A DNA stretch of 48,917 nt from Loktanella sp. (GCA_024686085.1 JAIBDT010000012.1:1-48917); one strand, 5' to 3'; counted from the stretch's first letter, positions 9,001 through 16,625 are shown. Numbers and translations are program-made. Notes: generated by a model not told the origin, from the letters alone.

Positions 9001-9528
9001 GACGAAGACCTTAACGGCTACCTCATGTATCCCAAGGTTTTTCTCGATTATATGGGCCGCCATCGCACCTATGGGCCTGTGCGGACGCTGCCGACCAAGA
9101 CGTTCTTCTACGGCATGAAACCCGCCGACGAGATCAGTGTCGAGATCGATCCGGGCAAAACCCTTGAAATTCGGATGCAAGCCGTGTCGGAAAACAACGA
9201 AGACGGCGAGGTCAAAGTGTTCTTTGAACTCAACGGGCAACCGCGCACAATCCGCGTCATGAACCGCGCGATCACCGCGACCAAAATCAGCCGTCCTAAG
9301 GCCGAAGCAGGCAACCCCAACCACATCGGCGCGCCCATGCCGGGTGTTGTGGCCACAGTCGCGGCCATGGCTGGCAAAGCGGTCAAAGAAGGCGACCTGT
9401 TGCTGACGATTGAAGCGATGAAAATGGAAACAGGCATCCACGCCGAACGCGACGCGGTGATCAAAGCAGTGCATGTGCAAGCAGGCAGCCAGATCGACGC
9501 CAAAGACCTGATGATCGAACTGGAATAA
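6085..9528 (+). CDS. pyc: Pyruvate carboxylase
   Basis: 1147 residues, the full length of the single-chain biotin enzyme that makes oxaloacetate from pyruvate, bicarbonate and ATP to refill the TCA cycle. Domains in order: biotin carboxylase (KILIANRGEIAIRI from residue 6; ATP-grasp loop GGGGRGMR near 165; EVNPRVQVEHT near 290); carboxyltransferase (LLITDTTMRDGHQSLLATR near 533; HFHTHDTSG near 737); tetramerisation region; biotinyl domain ending in EAMKMETG, with the biotin lysine at about 1113. The start ATG has CGGGGGACC just upstream. Likely controlled through the palindrome at 5992. Monocistronic by layout. Confidence 0.97.
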   Translation: MADFQKILIANRGEIAIRIMRAANEMGKKTVAVYAEEDKLGLHRFKADEAYRIGEGLGPVAAYLSIEEIIRVAKMSGADAIHPGYGLLSENPDFVDACTENGITFIGPKAATMRKLGDKASARDVAVEAGVPVIPATDVLGDDMELVKKQAAAVGYPLMLKASFGGGGRGMRAINSESELVEKVLEGRREAEAAFGNGAGFLEKMIVRARHVEVQILGDSHGQIYHLWERDCSVQRRNQKVVERAPAPYLSGTQREQLCNLGKKICQFVDYECAGTVEFLMDMDSGEFYFIEVNPRVQVEHTVTEEVTGIDIVRAQILIAEGKSLVEATGCASQYDVKLDGHALQCRVTTEDPQNNFIPDYGRIQMYRSATGPGIRLDGGTAYSGAVITRYYDSLLTKVTARAPTPEMAIARMDRALREFRIRGVSTNIAFVENLLKHPTFLNNEYHTKFIDETPGLMDFKKRRDRATKILTYIADITVNGHPETVGRAKPHAEAKLPRPPVKPTLDVPAGTRTLLDAQGPAAVVDWMKTQKQLLITDTTMRDGHQSLLATRMRSIDMINAAPAYATNMSQLFSVECWGGATFDVAYRFLQECPWQRLRDIRANMPNIMTQMLLRASNGVGYTNYPDNVVQSFVAQAATSGVDVFRVFDSLNWVENMRVAMDAVVESGKICEGTICYTGDMLDPARAKYDLKYYIGMAKELEAAGAHVLGLKDMAGLLKPAAATALITALKSETDLPIHFHTHDTSGAAIATVLAASAAGVNVVDAAMDAFSGNTSQPTLGSIVESLKGSDRDTGLDVKAIREISNYFEQVREHYTAFESGLQAPASEVYLHEMPGGQFTNLKAQARSLGLEDRWHEVAQTYADVNQMFGDIVKVTPSSKVVGDMALMMVSQNLTRAQVEDPDIDVVFPDSVIDMMKGSLGQPPGGWPKAVQKKILKGEKASTDRPGAHLPAVDLDATRADLSTQLEGRKVDDEDLNGYLMYPKVFLDYMGRHRTYGPVRTLPTKTFFYGMKPADEISVEIDPGKTLEIRMQAVSENNEDGEVKVFFELNGQPRTIRVMNRAITATKISRPKAEAGNPNHIGAPMPGVVATVAAMAGKAVKEGDLLLTIEAMKMETGIHAERDAVIKAVHVQAGSQIDAKDLMIELE

Positions 9529-9535
9529 GAAAAGG

Positions 9536-9570
9536 AGCGGACCTTTGCGATATTAACACTTAGGTCCGCT
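9536..9570 (+). terminator. Stem-loop after pyc, weak terminator candidate
   Basis: AGCGGACCT (9536-9544) pairs with AGGTCCGCT (9562-9570) across a 17-base loop, 8 bases after the pyc stop. No T-tract follows, so it may stabilise the 3' end instead of terminating. Confidence 0.35.
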
Positions 9571-9619
9571 TCGAGCCCTACTTACCAACATGCTGCGGAG
9601 CGTCGAATGGCTGCTTACT

Positions 9620-10825
9620 TCAACTGAACCGATTGCGCCAAGTCTCACAACGTTGTGCATCCCGCGTATCATAGGCCTCTAAGGCATCAGCAGGGCTGAG
9701 AACAAACTGCTCTTCACGGTCTTCACCAAGGGCTGTCAGGCGCATTGAATACCATGCGGTGACACCTCCGCGCGGCGGGGCATCGAATGTTGGGAATTCA
9801 GGATCACCGCCCGCATCGCTTAACCACGCATTGGCGAGAGACGCATTCAGCACCATTGCACGGGCAAGACTGATCGCATAGGCAGACCCATCTGCCAAGA
9901 CTCTTGTTGCTTGATCCCTCGTCTCAAATCCGCCCGTCAGCATGATCGGAATGGACGTAATCTTCTTTGCCTGCCTGGCGAAGTCGATGAAGTAGGGGTC
10001 GGAAGAGGACGTGCCTTCTGAGCTTGATGCAGCGCCATGGAAATAGGTGCCTCCGCTGATATCGATCAGGTCCACCGATGTTTCATCGAGCAATTGAACG
10101 ATCTGCAACGCGTCGTCCGTCGTCAAGCCGCCTTCAAGCTTGTCGGTCGAGTTGATCTTGATGCCAATCGGAAAAGCTGGTCCTACGGCCTGCCGAACGG
10201 CATCGATAACCTCGCCAATAACGCGAAAACGTCTTTGGACCGTGCCGCCATAAGTATCTGTCCGATGGTTGAACAGTGGTGATAGAAATTGGCTGAACAG
10301 AAACCCGTGACCGGCATGAATCTGAACGCCGCCAAATCCAGCTTTCTGTGCGAGGCTCGCCGCTTGTGCGTAGGCGTGGGGCAGGTCGTGAATGTCTTCC
10401 AATGACATGCCGTCACAGCGAAGTCCTTCGACATCAAGGGGAGAGGGCCCTTTCGGGTCGCTGATCGGCCCGTGCGCCAATGCTCCTGCGTGACCGAGCT
10501 GTGGCCAGATATTTGAACCGTTGGCCGATCCGCGCCTCGCCAATGCTTTCAGTGCAGTCAGGTCTGCGTCTGGCACCAGCACGAGATTGCCGGGTTTTTC
10601 CGGATAGTGTGGATTTGTCTGCACCTCACCGATCAGCGATAGCGCTGCACCTCCTTCGGCCCATCGCTCATACAAGCGCATTTGCACCTCGGTGGGATTG
10701 CCCGCGCCATCACCAAGGGAGTCGGACATGGCAGACTTCACAAGACGGTTCTTCAACCGCACACCGCAGGGCAGGTCCAGTGGTTGATCAAGCAGGTTCT
10801 TCGCATCGTTGCCAATCTTATTCAT
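9620..10825 (-). CDS. Old yellow enzyme family NADH:flavin oxidoreductase
   Basis: 401-residue FMN-binding TIM-barrel reductase of the OYE family, which reduces activated C=C bonds. Visible blocks: LKNRLVKSAMSDSLGD near residue 24 (FMN region), WPQLGHAGA near 107, GVQIHAGHGFLFSQFLSP near 170-188 (the family's substrate/FMN histidines), DTYGGTVQRRF near 195 and LTGGFETRDQA near 295 (FMN phosphate). A GTG at 10831 is also in frame, but AGAGAG sits correctly spaced for the ATG at 10825. It lies downstream of the ArsR gene and has its own copy of the ArsR-type operator. Family certain; substrate unknown. Confidence 0.88.
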   Translation of the reverse strand: MNKIGNDAKNLLDQPLDLPCGVRLKNRLVKSAMSDSLGDGAGNPTEVQMRLYERWAEGGAALSLIGEVQTNPHYPEKPGNLVLVPDADLTALKALARRGSANGSNIWPQLGHAGALAHGPISDPKGPSPLDVEGLRCDGMSLEDIHDLPHAYAQAASLAQKAGFGGVQIHAGHGFLFSQFLSPLFNHRTDTYGGTVQRRFRVIGEVIDAVRQAVGPAFPIGIKINSTDKLEGGLTTDDALQIVQLLDETSVDLIDISGGTYFHGAASSSEGTSSSDPYFIDFARQAKKITSIPIMLTGGFETRDQATRVLADGSAYAISLARAMVLNASLANAWLSDAGGDPEFPTFDAPPRGGVTAWYSMRLTALGEDREEQFVLSPADALEAYDTRDAQRCETWRNRFS

Positions 10826-10836
10826 GTTCACTCTCT

Positions 10837-10854
10837 ATCGGAATATTTCGATAT
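10837..10854 (-). promoter_or_regulatory. ArsR-type operator copy A, before the OYE gene
   Basis: On the minus strand this reads ATATCGAAATATTCCGAT, identical at 16 of 18 positions to the site upstream of the arsR gene (11217-11234). It lies 12 bases before the OYE start codon, where bound repressor would block transcription. Confidence 0.7.
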
Positions 10855-10905
10855 ATCGTTTCAATTTGACAAGGCTCAACCTGGATCGGTTTCCTTACCT
10901 GCAAG

Positions 10906-11175
10906 CTACATTTTTAGAAGTTCGTCTTTGACTGCCGCAAGGAACGCTTGAATGTTCTCTTCGTCGCGCCGGTAGAACGTCCACTGGCCATGGCGTTCTG
11001 CCTTCACAAATCCAGCTTGTTTCAGCAATCCCATGTAGTTCGAGATTGTGGACTGAGACAGTTTCGCCTTCTCCTGAATGTATGCAACACAAACACCTTC
11101 AAGATCTTCGTGTCCCGGTAGCGCGGGAGGAAAGTTGGAACGGTCCTTGAGCCATTCCAGAATCCTGCGGCGCAT
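10906..11175 (-). CDS. ArsR/SmtB family winged-helix repressor
   Basis: At least 89 residues with the ArsR fold: RRRILEWLKD at the start, helix-turn-helix LSQSTISNYMGLLKQAGFV at about 39-57, and wing KAERHGQWTFYRRD. No CVC-type metal site is visible, so it may respond to another signal such as a reactive organic. Homologues usually begin before the LxNPxRRRIL motif. Here ISALNNP is encoded just upstream in frame, with a TAA limiting the extension, but no ATG/GTG/TTG exists there, so the annotated ATG may truncate the protein. Its promoter and that of the OYE gene carry the same operator, indicating autoregulation and control of the reductase. Confidence 0.85.
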   Translation of the reverse strand: MRRRILEWLKDRSNFPPALPGHEDLEGVCVAYIQEKAKLSQSTISNYMGLLKQAGFVKAERHGQWTFYRRDEENIQAFLAAVKDELLKM

Positions 11176-11216
11176 CGGATTATTCAGCGCTGAGATTGAT
11201 CTTTAAATGTCCATAA

Positions 11217-11249
11217 ATCGAAATATCTCGATATACAAAGCGATGTCAA
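11217..11249 (-). promoter_or_regulatory. arsR promoter overlapped by operator copy B
   Basis: On the minus strand TTGACA (11249-11244) is followed after 16 bases by GATATT as a -10 candidate. The 18-mer ATATCGAGATATTTCGAT (11234-11217) overlaps that -10. This is the expected arrangement for an autorepressing ArsR protein. Confidence 0.65.
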
Positions 11250-11792
11250 GACGGCTTTCAGTTCGCCGAAGCAGGCATTCGCGCAACGGCAGCGAAAGAG
11301 CGCTTGGTCCCGCACAGCCAACCTTGGCGCGTCGGGCAGCGAAGGTCTGATTTGAGCCCATTGTGTGAGTTTGGTTTTCTTGCTGCATGCGCTCGCAGCG
11401 TGGAAAATGCTGCGTCAGCGTAAAATTCGGTGCTGCCGCGCGGCGGGAAAACCAGCCATTCGTGCAGAGTGCAGCAGGGATCAGAGGCCAAATTCACTGA
11501 CGCGGACAAAGCTTACTTTAACTCCACGAAGATCAATGGCCGCTTTTAATGGGCCGCATATTTAGAGAAAAAACCGCGGGCGGGAACTGGGCATCCGAGT
11601 CGAAAGTCATTTTCCATTTCGATCCATTTGAAACCCCTGTTTCGGGAGACCGATTTCAATCGGCAGGACTTCATCCCAGCGACAGAACAGCCCAAGAATT
11701 TGAAAAAGGAGGGCTTCAAAATATCTCGGCGCAATGAGCCCCACCGGCAGTGAAGGTTAGGACAGCAGTCGACAAACCAAGAGCCGCGCGTC
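11250..11792. other. Non-coding, apparently decayed sequence
   Basis: No frame here has convincing coding character. The stretch 11258-11509 resembles the degenerate intergenic filler I know from roseobacter genomes (phrases such as CAGACCTTCGCTGC on the minus strand), which often yields spurious 60-90 residue frames. No inverted-repeat ends, transposase fragment or tRNA is visible. Confidence 0.4.
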
Positions 11793-12014
11793 TTAATGAT
11801 GCTGTAGGGAGAGCAAAATGACACCGAAGGGCGCAATGGCGTTTATCCCGTCTATGGATTCCGCAAACATGATCACAAAGAAGGCTATGAGGGCGATGGC
11901 ATGTGATGGCCAGCGGGAGTCTGAAAGGCAGCCACGCGCAATCAAAGCGACGCAAAACAAGCTGGTAGCCATCGTCATCGCCAAAAACATAAGGTCCCAG
12001 AATTGCGCTGTCAT
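11793..12014 (-). CDS. Possible small two-span membrane protein
   Basis: A 73-residue frame with two hydrophobic stretches (FWDLMFLAMTMATSLFCVAL near 5-24 and HAIALIAFFVIMFAESI near 38-54) joined by a short polar segment. That composition is typical of a small inner-membrane protein. The ribosome site is poor (GGAAATG some 11 bases ahead), and a plus-strand frame overlaps it. No family recognised. Confidence 0.35.
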   Translation of the reverse strand: MTAQFWDLMFLAMTMATSLFCVALIARGCLSDSRWPSHAIALIAFFVIMFAESIDGINAIAPFGVILLSLQHH

Positions 12015-12436
12015 GAGTGATCATTTCCAAATTCTTGGCGCTCATGTGGTCGAACAGCACATCCGCTACTTTAACGATCTATTTTTTACAATCCATGCCA
12101 CGTCGCAAGTCCAAGGGCCTGCTGCTTTCGAAGGCAACACAGTTCTCATCCCCGATTTGCGCTATCCCACTCAAAATCTGACCGCTCACGTCCGCTGTAT
12201 TGTTAAAGCCAAAGGGACGGCGCCTCACTTTTTCCGCGCCAACACTGACGGTTTTAATGGTGCTACATAAACAATACTCGCAGCGTTCGGGAATAATTCT
12301 CTCAAAGCGGACCTAAGGGCAGATGCCGCGAACGGCAGAAAAGTGCGCATAGCGACCACCCTCATTTCCGAAGGCAGTCCCGCAATAATCACACTGACCT
12401 TCCCCCGTGACTTGGAAAGCCGCCCCACATTGATGC
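12013..12436 (+). pseudogene. Possible decayed coding region (very tentative)
   Basis: A plus-strand frame starting MSDHFQILG at 12013 runs to a TAA at 12268-12270 and continues open in the same frame (NSLKADLRADAANGRKVRI...) to 12537. That could be one gene broken by a nonsense codon, but codon use is not clearly that of the neighbours and I recognise no domain. A minus-strand frame at 12225-12428 is equally unconvincing. Confidence 0.18.
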
Positions 12437-12437
12437 A

Positions 12438-12725
12438 TCACCTATTACTATCAATCCAGCGCGACAACATATCCTTATCCTTGAAATACTCGTCAGGCAC
12501 CTGCCTGCGCTTGATCATCGCGATCCGCTCGGCATAGGCCACTTGTTTCGAGGTCGGGCGCCCGTCGCTTTGCGCAGGGCGCGCCTGTGCTTGTGTTTGA
12601 ATCCAAACACTCAACTTGCGCCGATCCACCCGCAGTTCCTGCGGCAAAGGCACATGATTACGTAGCGATAGAGTGCGCGCAAAAGAAAGTTGCTTTTGAG
12701 TTGGTGGGAGACTGGTCTGTTCCAT
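12438..12725 (-). CDS. Hypothetical protein with duplicated PTxKQ...LSxWI motif, LexA-controlled
   Basis: 95 residues built from two copies of one motif. Copy 1 (about 8-43) runs PTQKQLSFARTL ... RRKLSVWIQ; copy 2 (about 57-92) runs PTSKQVAYAERI ... KDMLSRWID. Similar repeats occur in alphaproteobacterial proteins, some with DNA-related domains, but no function is established here. The protein is basic and likely cytoplasmic. The promoter holds a perfect GTTC-N7-GTTC LexA box between -35 and -10, so expression should rise in the SOS response; a role in DNA damage is inference from that. The gene stands alone, divergent from the phosphoesterase. Confidence 0.75.
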   Translation of the reverse strand: MEQTSLPPTQKQLSFARTLSLRNHVPLPQELRVDRRKLSVWIQTQAQARPAQSDGRPTSKQVAYAERIAMIKRRQVPDEYFKDKDMLSRWIDSNR

Positions 12726-12759
12726 TTTAGAACCTCACAATGTTGATATGAGACAATTA

Positions 12760-12782
12760 GAACAAAAAGTGAACATTGTCAA
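12760..12782 (-). promoter_or_regulatory. LexA box and sigma70-like promoter of the 95-residue gene
   Basis: Plus-strand GAACAAAAAGTGAAC (12760-12774) is GTTC-N7-GTTC on the coding strand. The -35 TTGACA is at 12782-12777, and TCTAAT follows after 15 bases as a -10 (five of six consensus bases). The box thus sits inside the promoter, 35 bases before the start codon. Confidence 0.8.
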
Positions 12783-12856
12783 GGTGCGCCCAATATTGCG
12801 TATTGTGAAAGCGCCAATCTTCGCACAAATTATTTAAGAGCAAGTACCAAACAGGG

Positions 12857-13672
12857 ATGCCTGATATGACCAAGATCATCGTGATGACGGATATTCACAT
12901 CACAAGCGAAGGCGACCAAATCATTGGGCTCGATCCGCTTGAACGGTTCCAAACAGTGCGCGATGTGGCACAGCGCGACCATCCTGACGCTAGTCTGATG
13001 ATCCTGATGGGTGATCTGACGCATCACGGCAAACTGGATCAATACCAACGGCTCGAAGGCATCTTAAGCACTCAATCAGGTCGCACTTTCTTAATGCTGG
13101 GAAACCACGATGTGCGCGACACTTTCCGCGAGATCTTTGCTGATACGGCGACGGATCGTGACGGGTTTGTTCAGGGTATCATCGACCTACCCCAGCATCA
13201 GTTGATTATGCTGGACACCAAAGACGGGCCATTCGGTCACCATGCTGGCAGGCTCTGCGACAAGCGACTGGCGTGGCTGAAAGAAGCGCTGACAACTACT
13301 GGCGACCGTATCCCTCTGGTGTTCATGCACCACCCGCCGTTCAAAACGGGGATTATCGGCATGGATAATATTAATCTGGAAAATGGTGACGCGGTTCTGG
13401 ACATGATTGCACCTTATAAGTCGGCACATCTGTTTTGCGGGCACATTCACCGCACAATTTCCGGCAGCACACGCGGTGTCGCTTGGACGATGTTTAAAAG
13501 CCCCTGCCATCAAGGGGTTTTGGATTTCACCGACCCCGACTCGTCGCTGTCGGTTGACGAGGCAGGCAGCTACGGACTTTTGCTACTCACGCCCGATGGG
13601 GTCGTTGCACACAGCCAAGATGTTGGAATTTCTCAAGAAATATGGCGTGATACGGGATCAAAGTCGGATTAA
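12857..13672 (+). CDS. Metallophosphoesterase, class III cyclic-nucleotide phosphodiesterase-like
   Basis: 271 residues of the calcineurin-like fold with all dimetal motifs: D12-x-H14 (MTDIH), G52-D53 (LMGDLTHHG), G82-N83-H84-D85 (GNHD), HHPPF near 168 and GHIH near 206. The layout, including GNHD followed by RDTFREIF, matches CpdA-type cAMP phosphodiesterases and related cytoplasmic phosphodiesterases; the true substrate could be another phosphodiester. A second in-frame ATG three codons later could also start it. Divergent from the LexA-controlled gene and followed by tRNA-Gly. Confidence 0.88.
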   Translation: MPDMTKIIVMTDIHITSEGDQIIGLDPLERFQTVRDVAQRDHPDASLMILMGDLTHHGKLDQYQRLEGILSTQSGRTFLMLGNHDVRDTFREIFADTATDRDGFVQGIIDLPQHQLIMLDTKDGPFGHHAGRLCDKRLAWLKEALTTTGDRIPLVFMHHPPFKTGIIGMDNINLENGDAVLDMIAPYKSAHLFCGHIHRTISGSTRGVAWTMFKSPCHQGVLDFTDPDSSLSVDEAGSYGLLLLTPDGVVAHSQDVGISQEIWRDTGSKSD

Positions 13673-13752
13673 TTTCGAAAAAATGCACGATCCCGCTTTT
13701 TTGCTCTTGCGGCCCCGCGCAACTCTTTCTAAATACCCCCTACGAAACGGAT

Positions 13753-13827
13753 GCGGGCGTAGCTCAGGGGTAGAGCATAACCTTGCCAAGGTTAGGGTCG
13801 AGAGTTCGAATCTCTTCGCCCGCTCCA
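13753..13827 (+). tRNA. tRNA-Gly (anticodon GCC)
   Basis: Acceptor GCGGGCG (13753-13759) pairs with CGCCCGC (13817-13823). The anticodon arm TAACC-TTGCCAA-GGTTA exposes GCC, the T-arm is GAGAG-TTCGAAT-CTC(T), the discriminator is T and CCA is encoded (13825-13827). 75 bases in total, all cloverleaf arms intact. Confidence 0.96.
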
Positions 13828-13839
13828 GTTTCGAAACAA

Positions 13840-13870
13840 AAGGCCGCTCAGAAATGAGCGGCCTTGTTTG
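13840..13870 (+). terminator. Rho-independent terminator after tRNA-Gly
   Basis: AAGGCCGCTCA (13840-13850) and TGAGCGGCCTT (13855-13865) form a perfect 11-bp stem with loop GAAA, followed by GTTTGTTTT. It can also serve the convergent RAM-domain gene ending at 13874. Confidence 0.88.
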
Positions 13871-13873
13871 TTT

Positions 13874-14113
13874 TCAGAATGCTTTGAACGTCAATGTGGT
13901 CAACGTGCGCTCAATACCTTCAACGTCCATCAGATGGTCATTAAGATACTTCCCGACATCTTCACCGTCCGGGATGTAAAGCTTCATCAACAAATCATGC
14001 TCGCCACTGGTCGAATATAGTTCAGAATGTATCTCTTTCTGCGCGATACCATCCGCAACTTTATACGTCGTTCCGGGGCGGCAGCGAATTTGCACAAACA
14101 CACAAGTGGTCAT
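13874..14113 (-). CDS. Stand-alone Lrp/AsnC ligand-binding (RAM) domain protein
   Basis: 79 residues equal to the effector-binding half of Lrp/AsnC regulators, without the DNA-binding half. MTTCVFVQIRCRPG begins beta1; IHSELYSTSGEHDLLMKLYI at about 31-50 is the conserved alphabeta core, and GIERTLTTLTFKAF ends it. Such single RAM domains bind amino acids or modulate Lrp proteins; the ligand is unknown. The frame extends upstream to 14158, but ATG 14113 follows AAGGAAACCAA and starts the domain. Divergent from hisB. Confidence 0.85.
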   Translation of the reverse strand: MTTCVFVQIRCRPGTTYKVADGIAQKEIHSELYSTSGEHDLLMKLYIPDGEDVGKYLNDHLMDVEGIERTLTTLTFKAF

Positions 14114-14239
14114 TTGGTTTCCTTTTCTTGACGCCCCACGCTGGCATAGGGGGCACATGTCTTCAATCCCTCAAAACGAGACCTTGGCGCAACTGCCCCT
14201 GCCCCCTATAAGCGCATCAAATAGCTTTCGGAGACAGAT

Positions 14240-14827
14240 ATGCGCACTGCCACGATCACCCGCAAAACCGCCGAGACGGATATCACCGTCACCCTCGATC
14301 TGGACGGGACTGGGGTCTATGACAACCAGACTGGCGTCGGGTTCTTTGATCACATGCTGGACCAGCTGTCGCGCCATGCGCTAATTGATATGACCGTGCG
14401 CGCATCTGGCGATCTGCACATCGACGATCACCACACCGTTGAGGACGTAGGCATCGCCATCGGTCAGGCCCTGACACAGGCGATGGGCGACAAGAAAGGC
14501 ATCAACCGGTACGGATCATGCCACCTCGCGATGGATGACGCACAGGTCCGCTGTGCGCTTGATCTGTCCGCGCGTCCCTATCTGATCTGCAACCTTGACC
14601 TGCCGTTTGGTAAAATCGGCACCTTTGACACCGAATTGGTGCGCGAGTTTTTCCAAGCACTCTCGACCCACGGCGGCATTACGTTGCACATCGACAAACT
14701 GCATGGCTTCAACGCGCACCACATCGTCGAAGCCGCATTCAAATCCGTGGCCCGCGCCTTGCGCGACGCATTGGAAACCGACCCGCGCAAGTTCGACGCA
14801 ATCCCATCGACCAAAGGCATGCTATGA
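14240..14827 (+). CDS. hisB: Imidazoleglycerol-phosphate dehydratase
   Basis: 195 residues, the monofunctional dehydratase of histidine synthesis (imidazole-glycerol phosphate to imidazole-acetol phosphate, Mn-dependent). Metal-binding histidine clusters are visible: [13 protein letters not shown] near 35-47, [11 protein letters not shown] near 62-72, and [15 protein letters not shown] near 155-169. GGAGACAGAT precedes the ATG. The stop overlaps the hisH start by four bases (ATGA), so the two are translationally coupled. Confidence 0.97.
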   Translation: MRTATITRKTAETDITVTLDLDGTGVYDNQTGVGFFDHMLDQLSRHALIDMTVRASGDLHIDDHHTVEDVGIAIGQALTQAMGDKKGINRYGSCHLAMDDAQVRCALDLSARPYLICNLDLPFGKIGTFDTELVREFFQALSTHGGITLHIDKLHGFNAHHIVEAAFKSVARALRDALETDPRKFDAIPSTKGML

Positions 14828-15462
14828 CCACTGTTCTTGTCGATTACGACAGCGGCAACCTGCATTCGGCGCAAAAAGCATTCGAGCGGATGGCCCAAGA
14901 AGGCAACGCAGGCGCCGTGATTGTGACCTCTGATCCCGATGTGGTCGCCAAAGCAGACCGTATTGTCCTGCCTGGCGACGGCGCGTTCCCGCACTGCAAG
15001 AACGAGTTATTCAGCCGCACGGCCTTGGCCGAGGCGATCATCGATGCTGTAACTAACCGTGCAGTGCCGTTCATGGGCATTTGCGTCGGCATGCAGATGC
15101 TGGCCACCACTGGCCATGAATACGAAGAAACCGCAGGCTTTGGCTGGATCGCAGGCGACATCCGCAAAATCACGCCTTCTGACCCAGCACTGAAAATCCC
15201 TCATATGGGCTGGAACGATCTGGTGATCGACACGCCGCACCCCGTTCTGGAGGGTATCAAAACAGGCGAGCACGCCTATTTTGTGCATTCCTATGCGATG
15301 GATGTGGCCAACCCTTCCGAGCGGCTCGCGCATGTTGACTACGGCGGCGAGATTACCGCAATCGTTGGACGCGACAATATCATCGGGATGCAATTCCACC
15401 CAGAAAAATCCCAAGACGCAGGACTGCGGATGATCAGTAACTTCCTGCACTGGACGCCGTAA
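14824..15462 (+). CDS. hisH: Imidazole glycerol phosphate synthase, glutaminase subunit
   Basis: 212-residue class I glutamine amidotransferase that supplies ammonia to HisF. The nucleophile is C87 in GICVGMQ, and the partner histidine and glutamate are in FHPEKSQ near 193. [10 protein letters not shown] at the start is typical. It overlaps hisB by four bases. Its synthase partner hisF lies 2.4 kb downstream, separated by two unrelated genes and filler sequence. Confidence 0.97.
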   Translation: MTTVLVDYDSGNLHSAQKAFERMAQEGNAGAVIVTSDPDVVAKADRIVLPGDGAFPHCKNELFSRTALAEAIIDAVTNRAVPFMGICVGMQMLATTGHEYEETAGFGWIAGDIRKITPSDPALKIPHMGWNDLVIDTPHPVLEGIKTGEHAYFVHSYAMDVANPSERLAHVDYGGEITAIVGRDNIIGMQFHPEKSQDAGLRMISNFLHWTP

Positions 15463-16090
15463 CGGCCGCCCAAGCGGCAATAAATTTCGGCTGACTGATC
15501 CCGAATCTTGGTTTTCTCGGGGTCGGCAGGCGTCTGATTCCATTGTCGAAGATTTGGCACGACGCGAAAGGCTGCGCCGAAACGCGCTTTTTGTGCGGAT
15601 GTCCGCTTGTGGCAACCTGATCCAAAGTCCGTAGAAAATGGGTCATTCATAGATCGAGTTTCGGCCCACTCAGTGCTTCAACTTGCACTTGGCGGGGCGC
15701 GAAAGCACCCCAAGCCCGTCACGTGATACCTAATGCCACCACCTCAAATCACTAAAGAAACGGACGTCGGTCAGTCATAGACAGATCTTCCATAGGCGGA
15801 TGAAAGTCACGACAGATCAATAACCTAGATGCCCCGTAGTAAGATGAAATAAACCTTCTGACGCGTCGCTGTGCCAAACCGCACCGGGATCAGCAGCGGA
15901 CAAGTGCCCCAAAACTAGACAGGGCAACCACCGCAATCTGGCCGCCCCGCCTAAACGCCTCACCTGACGTTCTGGAACCAAACGGCCCGTCCAGATAATT
16001 GGCCTGCCCATCGTGGTTTCAAATTGCAGGCTAGACAGGTTTCCATTCCCGCGACAATGTCCCACCAAATTAGCAACTTTTGGTTTTCTC
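15463..16090. other. Non-coding filler between hisH and the transglycosylase gene
   Basis: Over 600 bases without a credible gene. Frames up to about 200 residues exist on the minus strand, but their sequence (KADIRTKSAFRRSL-like phrases, AAGCGGACATCCGC on the DNA) is of the degenerate intergenic type I associate with roseobacter genomes. A GC-rich hairpin-like stretch lies near 15690-15720. No mobile-element ends are visible. Confidence 0.4.
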
Positions 16091-16618
16091 ATGTTGTTCA
16101 AAATACCTGCCACGCTTGTCGTTGGTCTTTGCGCAGCGCTTAGCGCCTGTGCCTCAACACCACTACAACCTGATACAGGTTTGGCCCAAGCCGCTATGAA
16201 ATTCCTTGAAACAGGACCATCACCCCAGCCAGACCTGCAACCCGCGCTTTATCCAGGTGAAACCGCCGAGATGCGGGTTCTGATCCGCAAATACGCGAAA
16301 GTTCACGGTATTCCAGAAAGCTTGCTACACCGCGTCATTCAGCGTGAAAGCGACTACCGCGCATGCGCACGCAGCGGGCCATACTACGGTTTGATGCAAG
16401 TACTTCCCGCAACAGCACGGGGCATGGGGTTCAAAGGCAAAGACAGTGACCTGCTAAATCCAGAGACAAACCTGATGTGGGCAGGGAAGTATTTGCGTGG
16501 CGCTTGGATGCTATCGGATGGAAATGAGGCAACCGCCGTTAGCTGGTATGCGCGTGGATACTACTACGAGGCCAAACGGCGCGGCATGCTGGTCGAAACA
16601 GGCCTGCGCGCAGGATAG
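16091..16618 (+). CDS. Lipoprotein lytic transglycosylase, SLT domain
   Basis: 175-residue cell-envelope lipoprotein: hydrophobic signal then lipobox LSAC with the lipidated cysteine at about residue 20. The SLT (goose-lysozyme-like) domain follows: IPESLLHRVIQRESDYR, where the glutamate in RES is the catalytic acid, then GLMQVLPATARGMGF, NLMWAGKYLR and AVSWYARGYY. It cleaves peptidoglycan glycan strands to 1,6-anhydro ends. The frame opens upstream at 16013, but the ATG at 16091 starts the signal peptide. The ribosome site is weak. Confidence 0.9.
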   Translation: MLFKIPATLVVGLCAALSACASTPLQPDTGLAQAAMKFLETGPSPQPDLQPALYPGETAEMRVLIRKYAKVHGIPESLLHRVIQRESDYRACARSGPYYGLMQVLPATARGMGFKGKDSDLLNPETNLMWAGKYLRGAWMLSDGNEATAVSWYARGYYYEAKRRGMLVETGLRAG

Positions 16619-16625
16619 GCGATGC

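Noticed and set aside
11258..11509. 83-residue minus-strand frame
   Set aside because: Looks like the translated form of degenerate intergenic sequence, not a gene; no ribosome site.
15007..15650. 200- and 103-residue minus-strand frames over hisH and its 3' flank
   Set aside because: They are antisense to hisH and filler; the protein sequences resemble known spurious roseobacter frames and no ribosome site is present.
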